The translations under genes were made by a program, and so were the position numbers. The notes under the pieces were generated by a model that saw only the letters and a program-made list of their open reading frames with translations, did not search any database and was not told where the DNA came from. Of a stretch of 6,455 nt of DNA, positions 1 through 5,473 are shown one piece after another. This DNA comes from an uncultured Lachnospiraceae bacterium (GTDB lineage: Bacteria; Bacillota; Clostridia; Lachnospirales; Lachnospiraceae): positions 1-6,455 of the forward strand of contig USJG01000131.1 in the NCBI GenBank assembly GCA_900554925.1, in the 5' to 3' direction. Position 1 is the first letter of the stretch. Each line of letters opens with the position of its first letter.

Positions 1-81
1 GGCGCGGGTTTGCGAGTCAAAATAAAGGAAACAAGCGCCAGCGAAGGCAGGCAGGAAAGCGCCAGCGGCGCGGGTTTGCGA
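1..81. repeat. Imperfect 66-bp tandem repeat with GC-rich sub-repeats
   Basis: The 15-mer GGCGCGGGTTTGCGA occurs at 1-15 and again, identically, at 67-81, a period of 66 bp (22 codons). Inside the unit AAGCGCCAGCG occurs at 33-43 and 57-67, a period of 24 bp (8 codons). GCGCC at 59-63 and GGCGC at 67-71 also form a perfect 5-bp inverted repeat around AGC. Both periods are multiples of three, which fits repeat growth inside a reading frame, but a dispersed intergenic repeat is equally possible. The second copy runs directly into the ribosome binding site of the dCMP deaminase gene. Confidence 0.75.
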
Positions 82-110
82 ATCTGGGGAAAGGAGAAGG
101 TACAAAATGA
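3..110 (+). CDS. Possible C-terminal end of an upstream gene (basic repeat tail), cut by the window start
   Basis: This frame is open from the window edge to a TGA at 108-110, which overlaps the ATG at 107-109 as ATGA, the classic arrangement for translational coupling. The 35 visible residues are very basic, with KRQRR twice (residues 11-15 and 19-23 of the visible part) and RGFA twice, 22 residues apart (1-4 and 23-26), and they end GEGTK. No domain can be recognised. A second frame, starting at position 1, is also open to a TAA at 112-114, so the open frame alone proves little; the ATGA junction is the reason for preferring this one. It could be a low-complexity tail acquired by repeat expansion, or non-coding repeat DNA that happens to lack stops. 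Confidence 0.35.
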   Translation, partial: RGFASQNKGNKRQRRQAGKRQRRGFANLGKGEGTK

Positions 111-598
111 TTAAGCGACGTGATAAAATTAATTACTATCTTGATCTGGCGGAAACAGTATCCAAGCGCAGCACCTGTATCAGAAGGAGGTATGGCGCTG
201 TGATCGTAAAAAATGATGAGGTGATTTCTACTGGTTATGTAGGTGCGCCCAGGGGGCGGAAGAATTGTACTGACACGGGCAAATGTATCAGACAGGAACT
301 GAACATTCCAAGGGGAGAGCGGTATGAGCTATGCCGCAGTGTACATGCGGAGATGAATGCCATTATCAGTGCCCCCAGAGACAAAATGATCGGAAGCGCC
401 ATGTATCTGGCAGGAGTGGACGCCCAGACAGGGGAATATATTCCCAATTCCAACAGTTGTTCCATGTGCAAACGTGTGATCATCAATGCGGGAATTGAAA
501 GGGTTTATATCAGGGACAGCAGTGACGAGTACCGGATGATTGAAGTGCAGGACTGGATTGACAATGATGAGTCTCTGGACGGTACCAGAGGATATTAA
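107..598 (+). CDS. dCMP deaminase (ComEB-like, zinc-dependent cytidine/deoxycytidylate deaminase family)
   Basis: This 163-residue cytosolic enzyme most likely converts dCMP to dUMP, feeding thymidylate synthesis. The deaminase signature is complete: HAE at residues 80-82 gives the zinc histidine and the catalytic glutamate, and CSMC at 118-121 gives the two zinc cysteines. The usual proline before the first of these cysteines is replaced by serine. The N-terminal block STC-RRRYGAVIV (22-34) followed by TGYVGAPRG (42-50) is the substrate-binding region typical of dCMP deaminases rather than of tRNA or free-base deaminases. Cys24, Cys54, Cys60 and Cys76 could make a second, structural zinc site, as in phage-type dCMP deaminases; that is inference. 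The length is normal for the family. The start at 107 is supported by AAGGAGAAGG at 91-100. The stop lies 6 bp before the next gene, so co-transcription is likely. Family assignment is strong; whether its role is housekeeping or tied to the downstream module cannot be read from the sequence. Confidence 0.92.
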   Translation: MIKRRDKINYYLDLAETVSKRSTCIRRRYGAVIVKNDEVISTGYVGAPRGRKNCTDTGKCIRQELNIPRGERYELCRSVHAEMNAIISAPRDKMIGSAMYLAGVDAQTGEYIPNSNSCSMCKRVIINAGIERVYIRDSSDEYRMIEVQDWIDNDESLDGTRGY

Positions 599-604
599 AT
601 AATT

Positions 605-1891
605 ATGAGTGATTTATATGAAAAGGCAAAGCCCCTTGCAGCAAAGGTCATGAGTTATTCCAGGGACAGTATACTGGTAAATATGCGTTTTCTGGATGTG
701 GTGTTGTCAGCCCTTGTACCGGAGCCAAGAGAAGGTCTTGATGGTTTTGCGTCAGACGGGACAAAGATTTATTATGACCCTGTATTTCTCTTAAAAAAGT
801 ACAGGGAAGAGCCGGCATATGCAGTGCGCATGTATCTGCATATCCTTTTTCATCTGATATTTTATCACAGCTTCCGCTTCGACAGAGTGGACAGAAAGGC
901 CTGGAGTCTGGCTTCGGATATTGCAGTGGAGGCGGCGATTTTAGAGCTTGAAATGCCGGGGATGACGCTTTTGCGAGATGAGAAAGTACGGGGCAAGCTA
1001 AGGGTTATGAGAGAAGAGGTCAGCGCCCTTACTGCGGAAAAAATTTACACCTATCTTAAAAATTTCCAGATAAGTGACAGGGAGAGGGAAGAGCTTTCAC
1101 ACCTGTTTTTTATGGATATGCACAGGTATTGGGAACCGGCACAGGAGCTTATCATTTCTGCTGATCAATGGAAAAAGCTAAGTGAGCGGGTAAAGGCAGA
1201 TCTGAAATCCTTTTCCCAGGGAAAAACCAGGTCCGAAAGCATGGAAAAGAGTCTTTTGGAGGCAGTGAAGGATCGGTATGATTACAGCCAGCTGCTTCGG
1301 AAATTCACAGTGTTGAATGAAGATATGCAGGTCAATGATGATGAGTTTGATTACATCTATTATACTTATGGGCTGGAAAAATATGGAAATATGCCTCTTA
1401 TAGAGCCTTTGGAGTACAAGGACAGCAAAAAGATAAAGGAGTTTGTCATAGCCATAGATACCTCCGCTTCCTGCCGGGGGCCACTGGTGAGAGCATTTCT
1501 TAAGAAAACCTATGCACTGCTTTGCAGGGAAGATAATTTTTTCCGTAAAATGAATGTGCATATCATTCAGTGCGACCATGAGGTGCAGAAGGATACTAAA
1601 ATTACCTGTAAGGAGGATCTGGATTACTTTTTAAATTATGAAAAGCTGACTGGTTTTGGGTCAACCGATTTCAGGCCGGTGTTTGCTCATGTGGAGGAGC
1701 TCCTTCAAAAAGGTGAGTTTGAAAATCTGAAAGGGCTTCTTTATTTTACAGACGGCTATGGAGTATATCCGGAAAAAATGCCGCCCTATGAGGTAATGTT
1801 TGTATTTTTAGATAACGGTGACGAAGGGCCCGGGGTGCCGCCATGGGCGGTCAAGGTACTGCTGGATGAGGAAGAGTTGGATACAGAATGA
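605..1891 (+). CDS. DUF2201-type protein: degenerate metallopeptidase-like region plus VWA-like domain
   Basis: This is a 428-residue protein with no signal peptide or membrane segment, so probably cytoplasmic. The N-terminal region (about 20-150) resembles the putative metallopeptidase domain found with DUF2201: a helix with HILFH at residues 79-83 and a third His at 88, then DIAVEAAI from 105. The family pattern, as I recall it, is HExxH; here Ile stands where the catalytic Glu would be, so metal binding is possible but proteolysis is doubtful. The C-terminal VWA-like domain (about 278-428) has an intact MIDAS: DTSAS at 285-289, Thr354 in GFGSTDF, and Asp383 in FTDG. It should therefore bind Mg2+ and a partner acidic residue. 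The middle (150-275) is mostly helical. The gene lies between the deaminase (6 bp upstream) and a MoxR ATPase (start 19 bp downstream), matching the known pairing of VWA proteins with MoxR ATPases. Its ribosome binding site is weak: AGAGGA at 587-592 lies inside the end of the upstream gene, 12 nt from the ATG, suggesting coupled translation. Confidence 0.85.
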   Translation: MSDLYEKAKPLAAKVMSYSRDSILVNMRFLDVVLSALVPEPREGLDGFASDGTKIYYDPVFLLKKYREEPAYAVRMYLHILFHLIFYHSFRFDRVDRKAWSLASDIAVEAAILELEMPGMTLLRDEKVRGKLRVMREEVSALTAEKIYTYLKNFQISDREREELSHLFFMDMHRYWEPAQELIISADQWKKLSERVKADLKSFSQGKTRSESMEKSLLEAVKDRYDYSQLLRKFTVLNEDMQVNDDEFDYIYYTYGLEKYGNMPLIEPLEYKDSKKIKEFVIAIDTSASCRGPLVRAFLKKTYALLCREDNFFRKMNVHIIQCDHEVQKDTKITCKEDLDYFLNYEKLTGFGSTDFRPVFAHVEELLQKGEFENLKGLLYFTDGYGVYPEKMPPYEVMFVFLDNGDEGPGVPPWAVKVLLDEEELDTE

Positions 1892-1910
1892 TAGATAGCG
1901 GGAGATGGAT

Positions 1911-3452
1911 ATGAATATTAAACAGGCAAAGGATTATATTGAAAATACTGTCCGTTTATATCTTAAAAAGGATGAGTTCGGAGAATACAGAATACCGGTG
2001 GTGCGGCAGAGGCCCATTTTTCTTCTGGGGGCGCCGGGAATAGGCAAAACCGCTGTTATGGAGCAGATTGCCCAGGAGCTTAATGTTGCGCTGGTGTCCT
2101 ATTCCATGACGCATCATACAAGACAGTCGGCGCTTGGGCTGCCGTTTATTTCCCACAGGGAATATCAGGGAATGAAATTTGACGTGTCGGAATATACCAT
2201 GAGTGAGATCATCGCATCTGTTTATGAGGTGATGGAGCATAGCGGCATGCAGGAGGGGATTCTTTTTCTGGATGAGATCAACTGTGTATCGGAAACATTG
2301 GCCCCTTCCATGCTCCAGTTTTTGCAGTACAAGGTATTTGGACGCCACAGGGTACCGGACGGATGGGTGATCGTGACAGCAGGAAATCCGCCGGAATACA
2401 ATAAATCGGTAAGGGAATTTGATGTGGTGACCATGGACCGCCTTAAGGTGCTTGAGGTGGAGCCTGATTATAAGGTGTGGAAGGAATATGCGCAGTACAA
2501 GGGACTTCATGCTGCGGTTTTAAACTTTCTGGAGCTTAAAAAGGACTATTTTTACAGAATAGAAACCACGGTAAGCGGCAGAAGCTATGTTACCGCCAGA
2601 GGATGGGAGGATCTGTCTGAAATTCTTTCCCTGTATGAAGAAGAGGGAATGAAGGTGGATGAAACGCTGATAGAGCAGTATCTGAGAAATGAACGGGTGG
2701 TAAAAGAATTTACCGCCTACTATGACCTGTTTAATAAATATAAGAAGGAGTATCAGACGGAGGAAATCCTGAATGGCACTGCCATGGCGCAGACCGCAGA
2801 GCGTGCGAGAGTCGCAGCCTTTGATGAAAGATTGTCCTTGCTTGGAATGCTGATCGATAAAGTGATCAGTGAAACAAGAGAAGATATGGAGATTAGTGAT
2901 TATCTGGTCGAACTGCTTAAAAACCTGAAAGCAATAAAAGCCGCTGTGGAAAAGAGCGCAGCAAGTGAAGGAACAGGACAGATTCTGGTAACGCAGATGC
3001 TGGAGAATCAGATACAGGGCAGAAAGAGACAAATGGAGTCTGCCCGGATGGCAGGAAGCCTTTCTGAGAAAGACACAAGAAAAAGCAGGCGTATCCTCCG
3101 TTTTCTGGAGGAAGAAAAAAAGCAGCTTCTTTTAGAAGGAATATCAGAAGGAAAAGCAGCGTTTGCGCGCCTTAAAACAGCTTTTGATAATGAGGCTAAA
3201 GACCTTAAAACCAGAACCGCGGTTACAGGAAAGCGGCTTGAAAACCTGTTTACTTTTGTGGAGAATGCTTTTGCCCAGGGAAATGAAATGTTGATTCTGG
3301 TGACAGAGCTTACAGTAAATAACGACAGTGCCCGGTTTATCGGTCAGTTTGGATGTGCTGCCTATCAAAGACACAGCAGTGACTTGATGCTGTCGGAACG
3401 CAGCAACAGCCTTCAGAAAGAAATTTCGGCACTGAATTTGGATATTATTTGA
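1911..3452 (+). CDS. MoxR-type AAA+ ATPase with long helical C-terminal extension
   Basis: This protein is probably a cytoplasmic ATP-driven remodelling factor that works with the VWA protein encoded just upstream. Counting from the ATG at 1905, the AAA+ module has Walker A GAPGIGKT (42-49), Walker B ILFLDEIN (119-126), sensor 1 TAGNP (158-162), an arginine-finger candidate in MDRL (Arg179) and a sensor-2 region around TARGWEDLS (230-238, Arg232). All the key ATPase residues are present, so it should be active. About 250 residues after the AAA+ core are rich in Glu, Lys and Leu, and 365-440 looks like coiled coil; this is unlike the minimal MoxR architecture (about 330 residues) and may carry the client or partner interface. 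GGAG at 1901-1904 lies 6 nt from the ATG at 1911 but directly abuts the ATG at 1905, so 1911 is the better start (513 residues). The gap to the upstream stop is only 19 bp. Family assignment is firm; the client is unknown. Confidence 0.9.
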   Translation: MNIKQAKDYIENTVRLYLKKDEFGEYRIPVVRQRPIFLLGAPGIGKTAVMEQIAQELNVALVSYSMTHHTRQSALGLPFISHREYQGMKFDVSEYTMSEIIASVYEVMEHSGMQEGILFLDEINCVSETLAPSMLQFLQYKVFGRHRVPDGWVIVTAGNPPEYNKSVREFDVVTMDRLKVLEVEPDYKVWKEYAQYKGLHAAVLNFLELKKDYFYRIETTVSGRSYVTARGWEDLSEILSLYEEEGMKVDETLIEQYLRNERVVKEFTAYYDLFNKYKKEYQTEEILNGTAMAQTAERARVAAFDERLSLLGMLIDKVISETREDMEISDYLVELLKNLKAIKAAVEKSAASEGTGQILVTQMLENQIQGRKRQMESARMAGSLSEKDTRKSRRILRFLEEEKKQLLLEGISEGKAAFARLKTAFDNEAKDLKTRTAVTGKRLENLFTFVENAFAQGNEMLILVTELTVNNDSARFIGQFGCAAYQRHSSDLMLSERSNSLQKEISALNLDII

Positions 3453-3492
3453 GAATTGCGTTTTTTAGACGAGAATAAGGCAGGGCATTAGG

Positions 3493-4395
3493 ATGGTTAC
3501 AGAAAAAGAACTGGAAATTGAGGGAGGCAGGATCACCTACAGGATTCACAAAGGCGAGGCGCTGATCGTGCAGTGCCATGTGACAGCCGGTAAAGTAAAG
3601 CTTCCGGATAGCATAGAAGGTTTTGCAGTAACCGAAATTGAAAAGAAGGCTTTTTTAAGCAGTAAATTGCTCAGAGAAATTTCTTTGCCTGAGAGCGTAA
3701 GGAGGATCGGCGACTGGGCGTTTGCTTACTGCACCCACCTGGAACGGGTCTTAATTCCAGGGAAAAGCCTGGTTTTGGGAAAAGGAATTTTTAAGGAATG
3801 CGACAGTCTTTCCAGTATTTGCCCTCTGAATACTGACAGCCTTAAGGAGCAGCAGATTGGCAGACTGCTTGGGGCGGTTCCCATAAAGCTGGAGGCCGAC
3901 TATTTATTTGTGCCTGGGGAAGCCGGAACGGAAGACTGGCTTTCAAGATTTGATGATAAACTAAAGGAATTTCTGGCGGTGCCGGATGAGGAGGGCTATA
4001 CCAGAATGGTTTATTGCGGAGAGGAAGATATTGTGGCTAATATGGACCTTTATCTGGCAGAAAGAAGACGTGCCAAAGCCAGGCTTTGCTTTCTTCGGCT
4101 TATGAATGATGTAGGGCTTTCGGAGAGTTTCAGGATAGAACTGTCCGGCTATTTGTCCACCCATACAAAAGGGCAGGCTTCTGAAGCTGCCTGGGAAGTG
4201 GTCTTTAAGGAGCACGGAAATGAGCAGGATTATTACGAAGCCTTTACCAGGGCAGGATGCCTTTCGGAAGAAAATTATGACAGCATATTGGCAGAGATGG
4301 GGGAACAGTATCCGGAGATGAAAGGCTACCTGATGCGGTATAAGTCTCAAAATATGGAAAGCACAGGATTTTTTGATATGCTGTCATTGGATTAG
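3493..4395 (+). CDS. Cytoplasmic leucine-rich repeat (BspA/LRR_5-like) protein with helical C-terminal domain
   Basis: This 300-residue protein has no signal peptide or transmembrane segment, unlike the many secreted BspA-type LRR proteins of gut bacteria. Residues 1-35 form a short beta-rich lead-in. Residues 46-115 hold about three LRR_5-type repeats of 22-24 residues with the pattern V-x-x-I-x-x-x-A-F-x-x-x-x-x-L-x-x-I-x-L-P: VTEIEKKAF..REISLPES, VRRIGDWAF..ERVLIPG and LVLGKGIF..LSSICPL. From about 143 on it is charged and mostly helical, and I do not recognise that part. The start at 3493 has AGG/CAGGG (3478-3485) at a workable distance. It follows the ATPase gene by 40 bp with no terminator-like structure, so it is probably the third gene of the ATPase/VWA module, where a recognition or scaffold role for the repeats is plausible but inferred. 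Its TAG stop overlaps the stop of the convergent regulator gene. Confidence 0.72.
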   Translation: MVTEKELEIEGGRITYRIHKGEALIVQCHVTAGKVKLPDSIEGFAVTEIEKKAFLSSKLLREISLPESVRRIGDWAFAYCTHLERVLIPGKSLVLGKGIFKECDSLSSICPLNTDSLKEQQIGRLLGAVPIKLEADYLFVPGEAGTEDWLSRFDDKLKEFLAVPDEEGYTRMVYCGEEDIVANMDLYLAERRRAKARLCFLRLMNDVGLSESFRIELSGYLSTHTKGQASEAAWEVVFKEHGNEQDYYEAFTRAGCLSEENYDSILAEMGEQYPEMKGYLMRYKSQNMESTGFFDMLSLD

Positions 4396-5249
4396 GTTGT
4401 TGATGTATGGCTGGAGGACTTTGCCTGTGCGCGCAGTTTTCCCGGAGTGGTGCCATAGGTGTCCTTAAAGGTGCGGATAAACAGCTTATAATTGGTAATT
4501 CCATTTCTTGCCATCAGATCGGTAATGGTGTAGTCAGTAGAAAAAAGCTCCCGGTAAAAATGAGTCAGTCGCACTGCATTTACATATTCTAAAAAGGTCT
4601 GTCCGGTGTATTTTTTAAAAAGGCGGCAAAAATATTCGGGGCTGACGCTTAACAGCCCGGCAGCATTATTTAAGGAAATTTCCTGTTTGTAATGGGATTT
4701 TACATATTGAATGATTTCCTCCATCCTTTCAAAATTGCGGTTCTCTTTTTCTTTGGTTTCAGAGCTGATCCTATGAGAGTAATTCCTGTATAAAATATAG
4801 AGAAATTCATATACAACAGAGGAAAAATGCAGAAGATACCCGTCCTCTTTTTCCGTGTAGGTTTTTACTAATTCAAAAAGACAGTCATGGAGCTTTCCCT
4901 GCGCAGAATCAGGGGTAACAGAAGGGAAATACTCCTGAAACTGAATCAGGGATACGTTGTCCAGTACCCTGGAGAGGTAATCTGTGGGAATCTGCAAAAG
5001 CAGATAGTCCGTATCCCCCCAGGTTCTGGTGGAGTGAAGCTCTCTGGAACCAACTACCAGCATATCGTTTTTTTTGAGGGTGTATTTCCGGTCATTAATG
5101 TAAGCGGTCATACTCCCTTTTTGTATAAAAATAATCTCCAGGTGTCCATGCCAGTGAAGAGGTGAATAGTGATCGTTGGAGGTTGGCAGCAGAAAGTGAA
5201 GCTGCAGCCTGGTATCATCATTTATAATCTCGTGAGAGTAACTGTTCAT
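4392..5249 (-). CDS. AraC-family transcriptional regulator with cupin sensor domain
   Basis: This is a ligand-responsive DNA-binding regulator. The N-terminal cupin-like sensing domain (about 20-100, counted from the ATG at 5249) has the HWH-x3-E metal/ligand motif at His32, Trp33, His34 and Glu38. The C-terminal AraC DNA-binding domain (about 180-275) has two helix-turn-helix units: ISLNNAAGLLSVSPEYFCRL (191-210) and ITDLMARNGITNYKLFIRTF (242-261), closed by the family signature YGTTPGKLR. Cupin-type members usually respond to sugars or other small molecules; the ligand here is unknown. A longer frame reaches a TTG at 5282 with no ribosome binding site. The ATG at 5249 has AGGAGA exactly 6 nt upstream (minus strand, 5261-5256), so 285 residues is the better protein. 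It is transcribed divergently from the C26 hydrolase at 5474, its most likely target, and converges on the LRR gene with a 4-bp tail overlap. Confidence 0.92.
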   Translation of the reverse strand: MNSYSHEIINDDTRLQLHFLLPTSNDHYSPLHWHGHLEIIFIQKGSMTAYINDRKYTLKKNDMLVVGSRELHSTRTWGDTDYLLLQIPTDYLSRVLDNVSLIQFQEYFPSVTPDSAQGKLHDCLFELVKTYTEKEDGYLLHFSSVVYEFLYILYRNYSHRISSETKEKENRNFERMEEIIQYVKSHYKQEISLNNAAGLLSVSPEYFCRLFKKYTGQTFLEYVNAVRLTHFYRELFSTDYTITDLMARNGITNYKLFIRTFKDTYGTTPGKLRAQAKSSSHTSTT

Positions 5250-5255
5250 TTCAAA

Positions 5256-5261
5256 TCTCCT
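5256..5261 (-). promoter_or_regulatory. Ribosome binding site that fixes the AraC-family regulator start
   Basis: On the minus strand AGGAGA occupies 5261-5256, leaving a 6-nt gap to the ATG at 5249-5247. The alternative TTG at 5282 has no purine-rich sequence at a suitable distance. Confidence 0.85.
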
Positions 5262-5275
5262 GGATATGTAATCTC

Positions 5276-5290
5276 TCCGCAAACTGCGGA
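5276..5290 (-). promoter_or_regulatory. Small perfect inverted repeat in the regulator leader
   Basis: TCCGCA (5276-5281) and TGCGGA (5285-5290) form a perfect 6-bp inverted repeat around 3 nt. It lies inside the predicted 5' leader of the regulator mRNA (start near 5313, ATG at 5249). It could be an RNA hairpin upstream of the ribosome binding site or a protein-binding dyad; no U-run follows in either direction, so it is not an obvious terminator. Confidence 0.4.
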
Positions 5291-5303
5291 AATTAAAATC
5301 AGA

Positions 5304-5319
5304 CAGTAATTACCAGTAA
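5304..5319. promoter_or_regulatory. Helically phased direct repeat CAGTAA, candidate AraC-type half-sites
   Basis: CAGTAA occurs at 5304-5309 and 5314-5319, exactly 10 bp apart, just downstream of the -10 box of the regulator promoter. AraC-family proteins place two HTH units into adjacent major grooves on one face of DNA, so a 10-bp direct repeat is a reasonable binding-site candidate. The motif is short and AT-rich, so chance is a real alternative. Confidence 0.3.
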
Positions 5320-5349
5320 ATTATATTTAATTTTGCTGCAACATGTCAA
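5320..5349 (-). promoter_or_regulatory. SigA-type promoter for the AraC-family regulator gene
   Basis: Read on the minus strand, TTGACA (5349-5344), an 18-nt spacer and TATAAT (5325-5320) form a promoter with both hexamers at full consensus. Transcription would start near 5313, giving a leader of about 64 nt before the ATG at 5249. Confidence 0.75.
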
Positions 5350-5357
5350 TATTGACA
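5344..5357. promoter_or_regulatory. Perfect 14-bp palindrome, operator candidate in the divergent control region
   Basis: TGTCAATATTGACA is a perfect dyad. It contains the -35 hexamer of the regulator promoter on the minus strand, so a bound protein would block that promoter. Its centre (5350/5351) lies about 61 bp upstream of the start predicted from the TATAAT box facing the hydrolase gene (start near 5412), a common position for an activator. The caveat is that TGTCAA/TTGACA is also what two back-to-back -35 boxes would produce. Confidence 0.55.
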
Positions 5358-5375
5358 GGTTAATTGTTTAAAAAT

Positions 5376-5405
5376 GATAAACGTAAAATCTCAAGGTAAT
5401 ATAAT
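5376..5405 (+). promoter_or_regulatory. Probable promoter region of the C26 hydrolase gene
   Basis: A full-consensus TATAAT lies at 5400-5405 but has no recognisable -35 box at 16-18 nt upstream, which is the pattern of an activator-dependent promoter. A second possibility is TTGACA (5352-5357) with a weak GATAAA -10 at 5376-5381 after an 18-nt spacer. With the TATAAT box the leader would be about 60 nt. Confidence 0.5.
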
Positions 5406-5473
5406 CAGCGGACAAGTTTATGTTTGGGGAAACGGAACATACATTAAAGTAATTGTAGCTTTGGAGCCTCAAA

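Noticed and set aside
1905..1910. ATG at 1905 as the start of the MoxR ATPase
   Set aside because: The GGAG motif directly touches this ATG, leaving no spacing; the ATG at 1911 has the ideal 6 nt.
4425..4440. Terminator-like GC palindrome (TGCGCGCA) followed by TTTT downstream of the LRR gene
   Set aside because: The self-complementary 8-mer cannot form a stem with a usable loop, and the T-run is only four long; it is explained as coding sequence of the regulator gene.
4887..5165. A 92-codon plus-strand frame opposite the AraC-family gene, and similar long antisense frames under the VWA and ATPase genes
   Set aside because: They are shadows of well-supported genes, show no domain, and have no proper ribosome binding sites.
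5250..5282. An N-terminal extension of the AraC-family regulator from TTG 5282
   Set aside because: The TTG lacks a ribosome binding site, while the ATG at 5249 has AGGAGA 6 nt upstream; the extra 11 residues lie in the leader.
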